A DNA stretch of 32,837 bases from an uncultured Oscillospiraceae bacterium (GTDB lineage: Bacteria > Bacillota > Clostridia > Oscillospirales > Ruminococcaceae): assembly GCA_910578755.1 (NCBI GenBank), contig CAJTSZ010000007.1, positions 1 through 32,837 on the forward strand, given 5' to 3'. The notes beneath the pieces are model-generated. The model had not been told where the DNA came from. It did not search any database and was given only the letters and a program-made list of their open reading frames with translations. Shown here one piece after another: positions 15,917 through 23,154 of the stretch (its first letter is position 1; the number at the start of each line of letters is the position of its first letter). Made by a program: the position numbers and the translations under genes.

Positions 15917-15963
15917 CAAACAGCCCCTTCAACGGAGAACACGGCGAAGGGGCTGTTTGTTAT
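15913..15963. terminator. Terminator of the XRE gene
   Basis: A perfect 18-bp stem (15913-15930 with 15946-15963) with core CAGCCCCTTC; TTTTATCC follows. The TAA stop codon lies inside the left arm. Confidence 0.92.
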
Positions 15964-16062
15964 TTTATCCTAATTTGCTGCTGCAGGTTCTGCTTGCGGG
16001 GTCAGTCCCAAAATAGGGCAAGGGGAAAGGCGTCAAAAACTCCTAAAAAAACAAAATATGAA

Positions 16063-16091
16063 TTGAATATTTTGTGAATTCGTGGTAGTAT
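16063..16091 (+). promoter_or_regulatory. Possible promoter of the MCP gene
   Basis: TTGAAT (16063-16068) and TAGTAT (16086-16091), 17 bases apart. I saw no sigma-28 type motility promoter. Other overlapping -10 candidates (TATAGT, TATAGG, GATAAT) occur in the next 15 bases, so the exact box is uncertain. Confidence 0.4.
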
Positions 16092-16185
16092 AGTATAGGA
16101 TAATAGCACATTTCAAAATTGCATATTATTGTAAGAGATGTACTGTTTTTACTTAGAATTAAATCTAATGAGAGGAAGATGATGC

Positions 16186-18132
16186 GTGAAGTCGATTAAG
16201 TCAAAAATCCAAATCAGTATGCTGGCGGTGGTGCTGGTTTCGTCAGTGCTGATTGGCATAATTACGTCCCTTTTAAATGCCAGGGGCATTGATGATGTTA
16301 TGGAAAAGACTTTAGGCCCCTCCACACAAATAGCGGCGGACGCCGTAAAGTGGAAAATGGAAAACTACTGGGCGGTTCTTCACGAGGCGGCCGCTTCAGA
16401 TGTGTTTAAAAATGCGGACCCCATGGACCCGGCGCTGGTTCCCCTCCGGGATGACATTGCACAGCGCAACGGTTTCCTCTACATTGGTAAAATGGATGCC
16501 AACGGCTTAGCCTCAACCGGAGAAAACTACGGCGGGGAGTATTATTTTCAGCAGTGCAAGGCAACTATGGAGCCTTATATTTCTGAAATTATGTATGACG
16601 GCAAACAAATGATTTTTTTAATGGAAACACCCATTATTATAAATGGCCGCTTTGACGGTGTGGTTTACGGCGGCATTAGCGCGGACTTTTTATCAGACAT
16701 CGTTTCCAACCTGTCTATGGGCGACGACGGTATAGCCTATGTGCTGGACAACAACGGCAACGTAATTGGCCACCCGGACCGTTCCCTTGTAGGAACAGAC
16801 TCTAATATGATTGAACTTGCAAAGTCCGACCCCAGTGTGGCAGATATCGCTGCAGTAAACAAGCGGATGGTGGCCCGGGAAACCGGCTTTGGCGCCTATA
16901 ATTTTAACGGCGACAACAAGCTGGTAGGTTTTGCTCCCATTGACGACCACCAGCATTGGAGTATTGCCATTGAAGCCAGCCAAAGGGAATTTAAAGCAAG
17001 CCTGGACCAAAGTATTATGCTGACTGTTTTGGTGGTGGTTCTTGTAGTGCTGGCCTGCTACCCTGTTGCGGTACAGGTGGGCCGTTCCATTTCCAACCCA
17101 ATTCAAATTTGTATTGAACGGCTTGAAAAAATGTCCCAGGGCGATGTGCATACGCCGGCTCCAAAGGTAAACTCTAAGGATGAAACCGCCCGTTTGGCAA
17201 AGATGTTGGAAACTATGATTTCCTACCTCAACAACGTGGCGCAGGATGTATCCTACCATCTGGGTAAAATGGCCCAGGGGGACTTCCGTGAGGAAATTAC
17301 CAAAACCTATTTGGGCGACTTTGCATCCATAGAAAAATCCATGAAAATGATACATAGTTCTTTAAAGGATGCCCTTACACAAATTAGCCAGTCCGCTGGA
17401 ACAGTGGCAAACGGCGCCGTACAGGTGTCCAGCGGCGCCCAGTCTTTAAGCCAAGGGGCTGCGGAGCAAGCCAGCGCCGTTTACAACCTTTCCGCCACCA
17501 CTGCGCGTATTGCAAACAATGCGGAACAAACCGCCAAGGCAGCCAAGGAAGCAGGCCGCTTTGTGGAACAGGCCGGCGGGCAGCTGGGCATTAGCGTTGG
17601 TTATGTAGAGGAACTGAACACCGCCATGGAAAGAATATCGAATACTTCTACAGAGATTAGAAAAATTATTGATACCATTGAAGATATTGCTTTCCAAACC
17701 AACATTCTGGCCCTCAATGCCGCTGTAGAGGCCGCCCAGGCAGGCAGCGCAGGCAAGGGCTTTGCTGTGGTAGCCGACGAGGTAAGCAACCTGGCTTCTA
17801 AGTCCGACAAAGCAGCCAAAGCGACTAAAGAGCTGATTGAGGGTTCCATTGCCGCTGTTATGGAGGGCGGCAATGTGGTAAACAAGGTAACAGAATCCCT
17901 GAATAAAACCAGCTCCATTGCTGAAAATGTAACCATCAAAATGGAAGCGGTAGTGGAAGCCGTAGAACACCAAAACAGCGAAATTTCCCAGGTTACCAGG
18001 GGGGTTGACCAAATTTCCTCTGTTGTTCAAAGTACTTCCGCCACTGCGGAAGAAAGCGCAGCCACAGCCCAGGAGCTTTCCAGTGAATCCATTGCCATGA
18101 ACAGTTTGGTGCGCAAGTTCCAGCTGAACTAA
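16186..18132 (+). CDS. Methyl-accepting chemotaxis protein with Cache sensor
   Basis: 648 residues. Membrane helices at about 9-30 and 276-296 bracket an extracellular sensor (about 35-265) that looks like a double Cache domain; segments like GDDGIAYVLDNNGNVIGHPD (179-198) are typical of its membrane-distal or proximal PAS-like fold. A HAMP region (about 297-350) and a second HAMP-like stretch follow, then the signalling helices with the conserved hairpin tip EAAQAGSAGKGFAVVADEV (515-533) that contacts CheA and CheW. The start is GTG 16186; the ATG a few bases earlier (16179) leads to a stop after six codons, and GAGG lies 11 bases upstream. It is monocistronic with its own terminator. Cache domains often bind amino acids or small acids; the ligand is unknown. 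Confidence 0.94.
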   Translation: MKSIKSKIQISMLAVVLVSSVLIGIITSLLNARGIDDVMEKTLGPSTQIAADAVKWKMENYWAVLHEAAASDVFKNADPMDPALVPLRDDIAQRNGFLYIGKMDANGLASTGENYGGEYYFQQCKATMEPYISEIMYDGKQMIFLMETPIIINGRFDGVVYGGISADFLSDIVSNLSMGDDGIAYVLDNNGNVIGHPDRSLVGTDSNMIELAKSDPSVADIAAVNKRMVARETGFGAYNFNGDNKLVGFAPIDDHQHWSIAIEASQREFKASLDQSIMLTVLVVVLVVLACYPVAVQVGRSISNPIQICIERLEKMSQGDVHTPAPKVNSKDETARLAKMLETMISYLNNVAQDVSYHLGKMAQGDFREEITKTYLGDFASIEKSMKMIHSSLKDALTQISQSAGTVANGAVQVSSGAQSLSQGAAEQASAVYNLSATTARIANNAEQTAKAAKEAGRFVEQAGGQLGISVGYVEELNTAMERISNTSTEIRKIIDTIEDIAFQTNILALNAAVEAAQAGSAGKGFAVVADEVSNLASKSDKAAKATKELIEGSIAAVMEGGNVVNKVTESLNKTSSIAENVTIKMEAVVEAVEHQNSEISQVTRGVDQISSVVQSTSATAEESAATAQELSSESIAMNSLVRKFQLN

Positions 18133-18163
18133 TCTCCTGTCTTATTGTAAAGCAAACGGCCCC

Positions 18164-18199
18164 AGCCTGGCAAACATTTATTGTTTGCCAGGCTTTTTT
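18164..18199 (+). terminator. Terminator of the MCP gene
   Basis: A 12-bp perfect stem AGCCTGGCAAAC/GTTTGCCAGGCT, loop ATTTATT, then five more T. Confidence 0.93.
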
Positions 18200-18247
18200 G
18201 CGTACGGTGCGGGTACCTGCTGTACGGTTTGGGGCTGCGTAAGCCCG

Positions 18248-18892
18248 TTAGTGGGTGGCGCCGCTGGCGGCGGAAATATCCCCTTTGTTTTCTATGGTAG
18301 CCTCAATGCACAGGGCAAGGCCCTTGGCCATTTGTTCTAAAGTCATGGAAGCCATTTTGGGGTAATTTTGAATGGTTGCGTAGGGTACATGAATAAACCC
18401 GCCCCTTGCCTTGGGGAATTCCTTGTGAAGCTGGTGGAGCAGGCAATACATTAAGTCATTGCAAACATAGGTGCCGGCCGTGTTGGAAATAACTGCTGGC
18501 ACGCCGTTTTCTGTCATTTTTTGTACCATTGCCTTAATTGGGACAGTGGCAAAGTAGGCGTCGGGACCGTCATTATAAACCTTTTCCCCCTGGGGGCAGT
18601 TGCCCTCGTTATCGGGGAAATTAGGGGGGCAGTCCTCGCAGTTAATGGCAACGCGCTCCACGTTCATGGCGGTCCTTCCGCCGGCCTGGCCAACTAAAAG
18701 GACAACATCCGGCTGTTCCCGGCGTACCGCCGCCTGTACAGCCTCGCCGCCCTTGCGGAATACAACAGGGATTTCTTCCTTTACAATTTGCGCGCCCATA
18801 ATTTCATCGGGCAGCAGTTTAACAGCCTCATAGGATGGGTTCATGGTATCCTTGCCAAAGGGCTGGAACCCGGTTACTAAAACTTTCATCAT
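18248..18892 (-). CDS. pcp: Pyroglutamyl-peptidase I (pyrrolidone-carboxylate peptidase)
   Basis: 214 residues of the C15 cysteine peptidase that removes N-terminal pyroglutamate from peptides in the cytoplasm. The catalytic triad is visible: Glu79 in GQAGGRTAMNVERVAIN, Cys144 in SNTAGTYVCNDLMY and His168 in GGFIHVPY. Length is normal. Two ATG codons begin the gene (18892 and 18889) behind AAGGAG. It is the last gene of the DUF969-DUF979-pcp operon, 14 bases after DUF979. This order is known in other Firmicutes; the context ties the two membrane proteins to pyroglutamate or pyroglutamyl peptides. Confidence 0.95.
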   Translation of the reverse strand: MMKVLVTGFQPFGKDTMNPSYEAVKLLPDEIMGAQIVKEEIPVVFRKGGEAVQAAVRREQPDVVLLVGQAGGRTAMNVERVAINCEDCPPNFPDNEGNCPQGEKVYNDGPDAYFATVPIKAMVQKMTENGVPAVISNTAGTYVCNDLMYCLLHQLHKEFPKARGGFIHVPYATIQNYPKMASMTLEQMAKGLALCIEATIENKGDISAASGATH

Positions 18893-18906
18893 TTAATCTC
18901 CTTTGT

Positions 18907-19863
18907 TTACATACTTGCAATAAAAAACATATAACCAATTTGGAAAACAAACATAATTGCTGCGGGAATAGCCTGCATTTTAATAATGGAGTATTTGTCC
19001 TTTACTTCCAGGTACACGCCGGGCACAATATTAAAATTGGCAGCCATGGGGGTTATTAAGGTACCACAGTAGCCGCAGGTCATGGCCAGGGTTACCATAT
19101 ACAAAGGGTCGGCCCCAAGCGCCAAAACAAATGGTACGCCAATGCCCACTGTCATAACGGTAATGGCTGCAAAGGCGTTGCCCATAATTATGGTAAACAG
19201 CATCATACCCAGGGCATAGGCAACAATGCCAATGTATACATTGCCAGAAGGGATAATTTTGCCAAAAATAGTGGAAAAGGCGTCGCCAACGCCTGCCCTT
19301 GTAAAAATGGCGCCAAGGCAGGAAAGAAGCAGGGGCATAATATAAATGGCGCTTGTCATGTCCAAAAAGCGGCGTCCTTCCTCCAAAAAGGTCATAGGCT
19401 TGTTTTCTTTATTCCAAATTACCAGCAGAATAACGCCTACAATGGTGGCGAACAGGGAACCAATGAGGGCGCTCCATCCTTTAAGGAATACAGAAATTAA
19501 AATGGAAAATACACCGGCGCCAAAGGCGGGGATAAAAATTTTCATGCCAATTTTTTTAAAGTTTTTCTGCTGCTCCTCCTTGGGGGGAGCCTGCAGGTTG
19601 CCGCGCTTAACCATGCCCAAAGCCGCGGGAATGCAGGTAATGCAAACAATAACGCCGCTTACCATTGGCGGCAGCCACTGGCCAAAGGCCACAACAATAC
19701 CCAGCATGGACCAAAACAGGCCGGTAGGCAGCCAGTACTTATTGGCCTTTACAAACCATGCCCGAACGCCGCAGTAAATGCAGAAAAAGCCGGAAAGAAT
19801 ATACATTACCTGCAGCAGCTTGTTGGAAACGGTGATTTCCGGGTTCATAAAATAAGTTAACAT
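18907..19863 (-). CDS. DUF979 family membrane protein
   Basis: 318 residues with about nine to ten hydrophobic helices and a short charged loop near residues 92-106 (PPKEEQQKNFKK). The C-terminal half has MGNAFAAITVMTVGIGVPFV and CGYCGTLITPMAANFNI, re-entrant-like stretches of the kind found in ion-transporter superfamily permeases. No biochemical function is established for DUF979. With DUF969 it may form a two-part transporter, and the neighbour pcp suggests pyroglutamate or its peptides as substrate; this is inference. A purine-rich GGGAAGGGGGG site precedes the ATG and only 18 bases separate it from DUF969. Confidence 0.85.
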   Translation of the reverse strand: MLTYFMNPEITVSNKLLQVMYILSGFFCIYCGVRAWFVKANKYWLPTGLFWSMLGIVVAFGQWLPPMVSGVIVCITCIPAALGMVKRGNLQAPPKEEQQKNFKKIGMKIFIPAFGAGVFSILISVFLKGWSALIGSLFATIVGVILLVIWNKENKPMTFLEEGRRFLDMTSAIYIMPLLLSCLGAIFTRAGVGDAFSTIFGKIIPSGNVYIGIVAYALGMMLFTIIMGNAFAAITVMTVGIGVPFVLALGADPLYMVTLAMTCGYCGTLITPMAANFNIVPGVYLEVKDKYSIIKMQAIPAAIMFVFQIGYMFFIASM

Positions 19864-19881
19864 TCAAAGCCCCCCTTCCCT

Positions 19882-20568
19882 TTACTTCGCCTTATTTAAA
19901 AGGTCCGGGTAGTATTTCTTAATCATGCGGCGGTCCACTATAAGGGTTTGGGCAGCGCCTACAGCCATGGCAAATATGGCAACGGGGATTTGTACCTTTA
20001 CAATTTGCATTACATCTACTTCGGTGCCAATACTTGCCAGAGTAGACTGGATTAAAAGAACAGAGGAGTTGGCGGCAAACAGGCACTGGCCAAAGAAATT
20101 ACCCATGTTGTTGCTTTTGCCATACAAGGCTTTCATGGTTTCTTCATGCTCCGGGGCAACCTTGTGGCCCTTAGCTTCAATTATACCCAGGGTCATAGGC
20201 ATTAGGATAGGGCGCACGTAGGAGGGAATGCCGCCAATAGGGATTTTAAAAATAATAAACAGTTCGTCCAACACGCCCCAAATAGCCATAAGCACACTGG
20301 TGGTAAGGCCCTTTGCCCGGCGGATTAAAGCGGTGCCAGCCTCCTTTAGGCCGTTTTTTTCCAGGGTACCGGTGAGGATCATCAAAATAATTGTGATTAA
20401 CTGGTTGCGGTTGGCCACAAAGGTAGTGCCAACAGTGGTTAAAAAGTCCTCTGCGCCAATATTGCCGCAAAGGGCGGTAACAATGGCGGAAATAGAAATA
20501 ATGGCAATAGGCTCCAATTTAATGGCAAAGCCAATAATTACTACTGCCACGCCAAGCAGGCTTAACAT
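19882..20568 (-). CDS. DUF969 family membrane protein
   Basis: 228 residues, about five to six hydrophobic helices, with a central polar region (SYVRPILMPMTLGIIEAKGH and EETMKALYGKSNNMGNFFG). It resembles the N-terminal half of a transporter whose C-terminal half would be DUF979, the next gene. The function is unassigned; a role in moving pyroglutamate or pyroglutamyl peptides is inferred from the operon with pcp. The ATG at 20566-20568 has AAGGGG 8 bases upstream. It is the first gene of the operon, behind a strong promoter and a leader hairpin with a T-run. Confidence 0.85.
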   Translation of the reverse strand: MLSLLGVAVVIIGFAIKLEPIAIISISAIVTALCGNIGAEDFLTTVGTTFVANRNQLITIILMILTGTLEKNGLKEAGTALIRRAKGLTTSVLMAIWGVLDELFIIFKIPIGGIPSYVRPILMPMTLGIIEAKGHKVAPEHEETMKALYGKSNNMGNFFGQCLFAANSSVLLIQSTLASIGTEVDVMQIVKVQIPVAIFAMAVGAAQTLIVDRRMIKKYYPDLLNKAK

Positions 20569-20589
20569 AAAAACAACCCCTTATCATGT

Positions 20590-20645
20590 AAAAAATTTTA
20601 GGGGAAGCTCTCTTCCCCTAAATTCAAAGCAGCTGCCTTTGAATT
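20590..20645 (-). promoter_or_regulatory. Leader of the DUF969-DUF979-pcp operon with an attenuator-like terminator
   Basis: The transcript from the promoter at 20654-20682 first forms a hairpin with 9-bp arms AATTCAAAG/CTTTGAATT (20621-20645), then a second with 11-bp arms TTTAGGGGAAG/CTTCCCCTAAA (20597-20622, loop of 4), immediately followed by ATTTTTT. This is an intrinsic terminator 20-30 bases before the start codon. It suggests control by premature termination; no known riboswitch class was recognised in the ~80-base leader. Confidence 0.6.
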
Positions 20646-20653
20646 ACACAAAA

Positions 20654-20682
20654 ATTATACTGTATCAAAATAGTAATTTCAA
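20654..20682 (-). promoter_or_regulatory. Promoter of the DUF969-DUF979-pcp operon
   Basis: On the minus strand TTGAAA (20677-20682) and TATAAT (20654-20659) with a 17-base spacer. Confidence 0.8.
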
Positions 20683-21069
20683 TATAAAGGCAGAAATATA
20701 TGAATATTCCATGAATTATATAAATAAGTTTCGTTATTTTCTATTTGCCTTTTAAAAGTTTTGTAAATATTACCGTAAATTATTCAAAAAAACTGGTTGG
20801 ATTTACAAAAAAATTTTGAGGAAAAATATGCCCAAAAGCAGTTATTATATTTCCGCCCCCAGCCTGCGGCGGGGGATATAAGAATGAAAAGAAAAGGATA
20901 TACACAAGGGGCCTTGGTGGATGAAAGAAAAGGATTGATAAAATGTACAAATTTTAAGCGCCTGCAAGGGCAGGTCTTTCTTTTCATAGACAATATGTGG
21001 TATACTAATTTCATATGCACTAAAAAGCAGGAAAAACGCCCCTTGGGGCGGTAATGGCGGAGGTTCGCA
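20683..21069. other. Gap before the topoisomerase operon
   Basis: The 387 bases start AT-rich and hold two small hairpins: GCCCCC with GGGGG near 20855-20876, and CCTGC/GCAGG (20961-20974) followed by TCTTTCTTTT, a weak terminator. A possible -10 box TATACT occurs at 21001-21006 without a good -35 box. An 85-codon open frame in this stretch starts at a TTG without a ribosome site and is not called. Confidence 0.4.
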
Positions 21070-23055
21070 ATGGCAAACAAAAAACACCAGGAATACGGTA
21101 ACGAAAGCATATCCTCTTTAAAAGGGGCGGATAGGGTGCGCAAACGCCCTGGGGTTATTTTTGGTTCAGATGGGTTAGAGGGCTGCCAGCATTCTATGTT
21201 TGAAATCCTTTCCAACTCCATAGACGAGGCCAGGGAAGGCTATGGAAGCAAAATCGTTGTTACCCGTTATATGGACCATTCCATAGAAGTAGAAGACTTT
21301 GGCCGCGGCATCCCTTTGGACTATAACCCAAAGGAGGAAAAGTTTAACTGGGAACTGGTGTTCTGTGAACTGTACGCCGGCGGTAAATACAATACAAACA
21401 ATGGGGAAAGCTACGAGTATTCCCTGGGGTTAAACGGTTTGGGCTCCTGCGCTACCCAGTATTCCTCCGAATACTTTGACGTGCAGGTGGTGCGGGACGG
21501 CTTCCAGTACGACCTCCACTTTGAACAGGGCGAAAATATAGGCGGGCTGAAAAAAACACCCGCCGCCCGCAAGCAAACCGGCAGCCGCCAGCGGTGGAAG
21601 CCGGATATTCAGGTGTTTACGGATATTAACATCCCCGTGGAATTTTACTATGATGTGTTAAAGCGCCAGGCTGTGGTGAACCCAGGGCTTTTGTTTGTAC
21701 TGCGCAACCAAACGGAAACCGGCTTTGAAACTACGGAATTTTTCTACGAAAAGGGCATTGTGGACTATGTCACAGAGCTGGCCGGGGAGGAACCCCTCAC
21801 CACCGTACAGTTTTGGGAGGATGAGCAGCGGGGCCGGGATAGGGAGGACAAGGACGAATACAAGGTAAAGTTTTCCGTGGCCTTTTGTTTTTCCAACCGG
21901 GTAAAGCTAACAGAATATTACCACAACTCCAGCCATTTGGAGTACGGCGGTTCCCCGGAAAAGGCAGTAAAACAGGCCTTTGTTTCCCAAATTGACAGGT
22001 ACCTAAAGCAGGGCGGCAAGTACCTGAAGGGGGAAAGTAAAATTGCCTATCAGGACGTGGAGGATTGCCTGGTGCTGGTCTCCTCCTCCTTTTCCACCCA
22101 AACTTCCTACGAAAACCAAACAAAAAAATCCATAACCAATAAGTTTATTTATGAAGCCATGGCGGACTTTTTAAAGCGCCAAATGGAAATTTACTTTATT
22201 GAAAACCCCGACGAAGCCATTAAAATTGCAGAGCAGGTACTGGTAAACAAGCGCAGCCGGGAAAACGCGGAAAAAACAAGGCTGAACCTAAAGAAAAAGC
22301 TGGCCGGTACCATTGATATTTCCAACCGGGTGCAAAAGTTTGTGGATTGCCGCAGCAAGGACGTAAACGAAAGGGAAATTTACATTGTGGAGGGGGACTC
22401 CGCCCTGGGGGCCTGCAAGCTGGGGCGGGATGCCCAGTTCCAGGCCATTATTCCCATCCGAGGCAAAATCCTCAACTGCCTTAAGGCCGATTTTGATAAA
22501 ATTTTTAAAAACGATATTATTACCGATATTATTAAGGTGCTGGGCTGTGGGGTGGAGGTGACTACCAAGGCCAACAAGGACCTTTCCTCCTTTAATTTGG
22601 AGGGCCTGCGCTGGAACAAGGTGGTTATTTGTACCGATGCCGATGTGGACGGCTTCCAAATACGCACCCTGGTACTCACCATGCTGTACCGCCTTACCCC
22701 TACCCTAATAGAAAAGGGCTATGTGTACATTGCCGAATCCCCCCTGTTTGAAATTACGGCAAAGGATAAAACCTACTTTGCTTATTCCGAAGGGGAAAAG
22801 TCCCGCATCCTTTCCATGCTGGAGGGAAAAAAGTATACCGTCCAGCGGTCCAAAGGCTTGGGTGAAAACGAACCGGATATGATGTGGCTTACCACCATGA
22901 ACCCCAAAACCCGCCGCCTTATTAAGGTTTCCCCGGAGGAGGCCCAGGCTACGGCAGAAATGTTTGAGCTGCTGCTGGGCAACAATTTGGAGGGCCGCAA
23001 GGAATTTATTGCAGAAAAAGGCCACCTGTATATGGAAGATGTGGATGTGTCCTAA
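21070..23055 (+). CDS. Type IIA DNA topoisomerase, ATPase/Toprim subunit (GyrB/ParE-like, divergent)
   Basis: 661 residues. GHKL ATPase: EILSNSIDEA with catalytic Glu45 and Asn49, VEDFGRG (74-80); transducer lysine in QTK (350-352). Toprim: EGDSA with Glu441 and TDADVDG (522-528) for Mg2+; the motif that normally reads EGDSAGGSAKQGRD is EGDSALGACKLGRD, and DGAHIRTL is DGFQIRTL. The glycine-rich ATP lid is also altered (LGLNGLGSC). The C-terminus is the compact ParE/short-GyrB type. It pairs with the A subunit gene 99 bases downstream. Clostridia often carry such a second pair beside true gyrase, generally assigned to topoisomerase IV; I leave the symbol open. GGAGG lies at 21058-21062 before ATG 21070. 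Confidence 0.9.
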   Translation: MANKKHQEYGNESISSLKGADRVRKRPGVIFGSDGLEGCQHSMFEILSNSIDEAREGYGSKIVVTRYMDHSIEVEDFGRGIPLDYNPKEEKFNWELVFCELYAGGKYNTNNGESYEYSLGLNGLGSCATQYSSEYFDVQVVRDGFQYDLHFEQGENIGGLKKTPAARKQTGSRQRWKPDIQVFTDINIPVEFYYDVLKRQAVVNPGLLFVLRNQTETGFETTEFFYEKGIVDYVTELAGEEPLTTVQFWEDEQRGRDREDKDEYKVKFSVAFCFSNRVKLTEYYHNSSHLEYGGSPEKAVKQAFVSQIDRYLKQGGKYLKGESKIAYQDVEDCLVLVSSSFSTQTSYENQTKKSITNKFIYEAMADFLKRQMEIYFIENPDEAIKIAEQVLVNKRSRENAEKTRLNLKKKLAGTIDISNRVQKFVDCRSKDVNEREIYIVEGDSALGACKLGRDAQFQAIIPIRGKILNCLKADFDKIFKNDIITDIIKVLGCGVEVTTKANKDLSSFNLEGLRWNKVVICTDADVDGFQIRTLVLTMLYRLTPTLIEKGYVYIAESPLFEITAKDKTYFAYSEGEKSRILSMLEGKKYTVQRSKGLGENEPDMMWLTTMNPKTRRLIKVSPEEAQATAEMFELLLGNNLEGRKEFIAEKGHLYMEDVDVS

Positions 23056-23154
23056 CACCCGTCCCGGCAGGCTTCCAAAGGCTGTGGCTTTGTTAACTAC
23101 AATTTTTGTAAAAATGAACAGAAATAAAATGGACAGGAAAGGAAGAAGTGAGAA

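Noticed and set aside
18460..18490. Possible sigma-54 promoter (GG and GC elements) on the minus strand
   Set aside because: The spacing between GG and GC is 11 instead of 10 and it lies inside pcp.
20797..21054. 85-codon plus-strand open frame before the topoisomerase pair
   Set aside because: It starts at a TTG with no ribosome site and crosses two hairpins.
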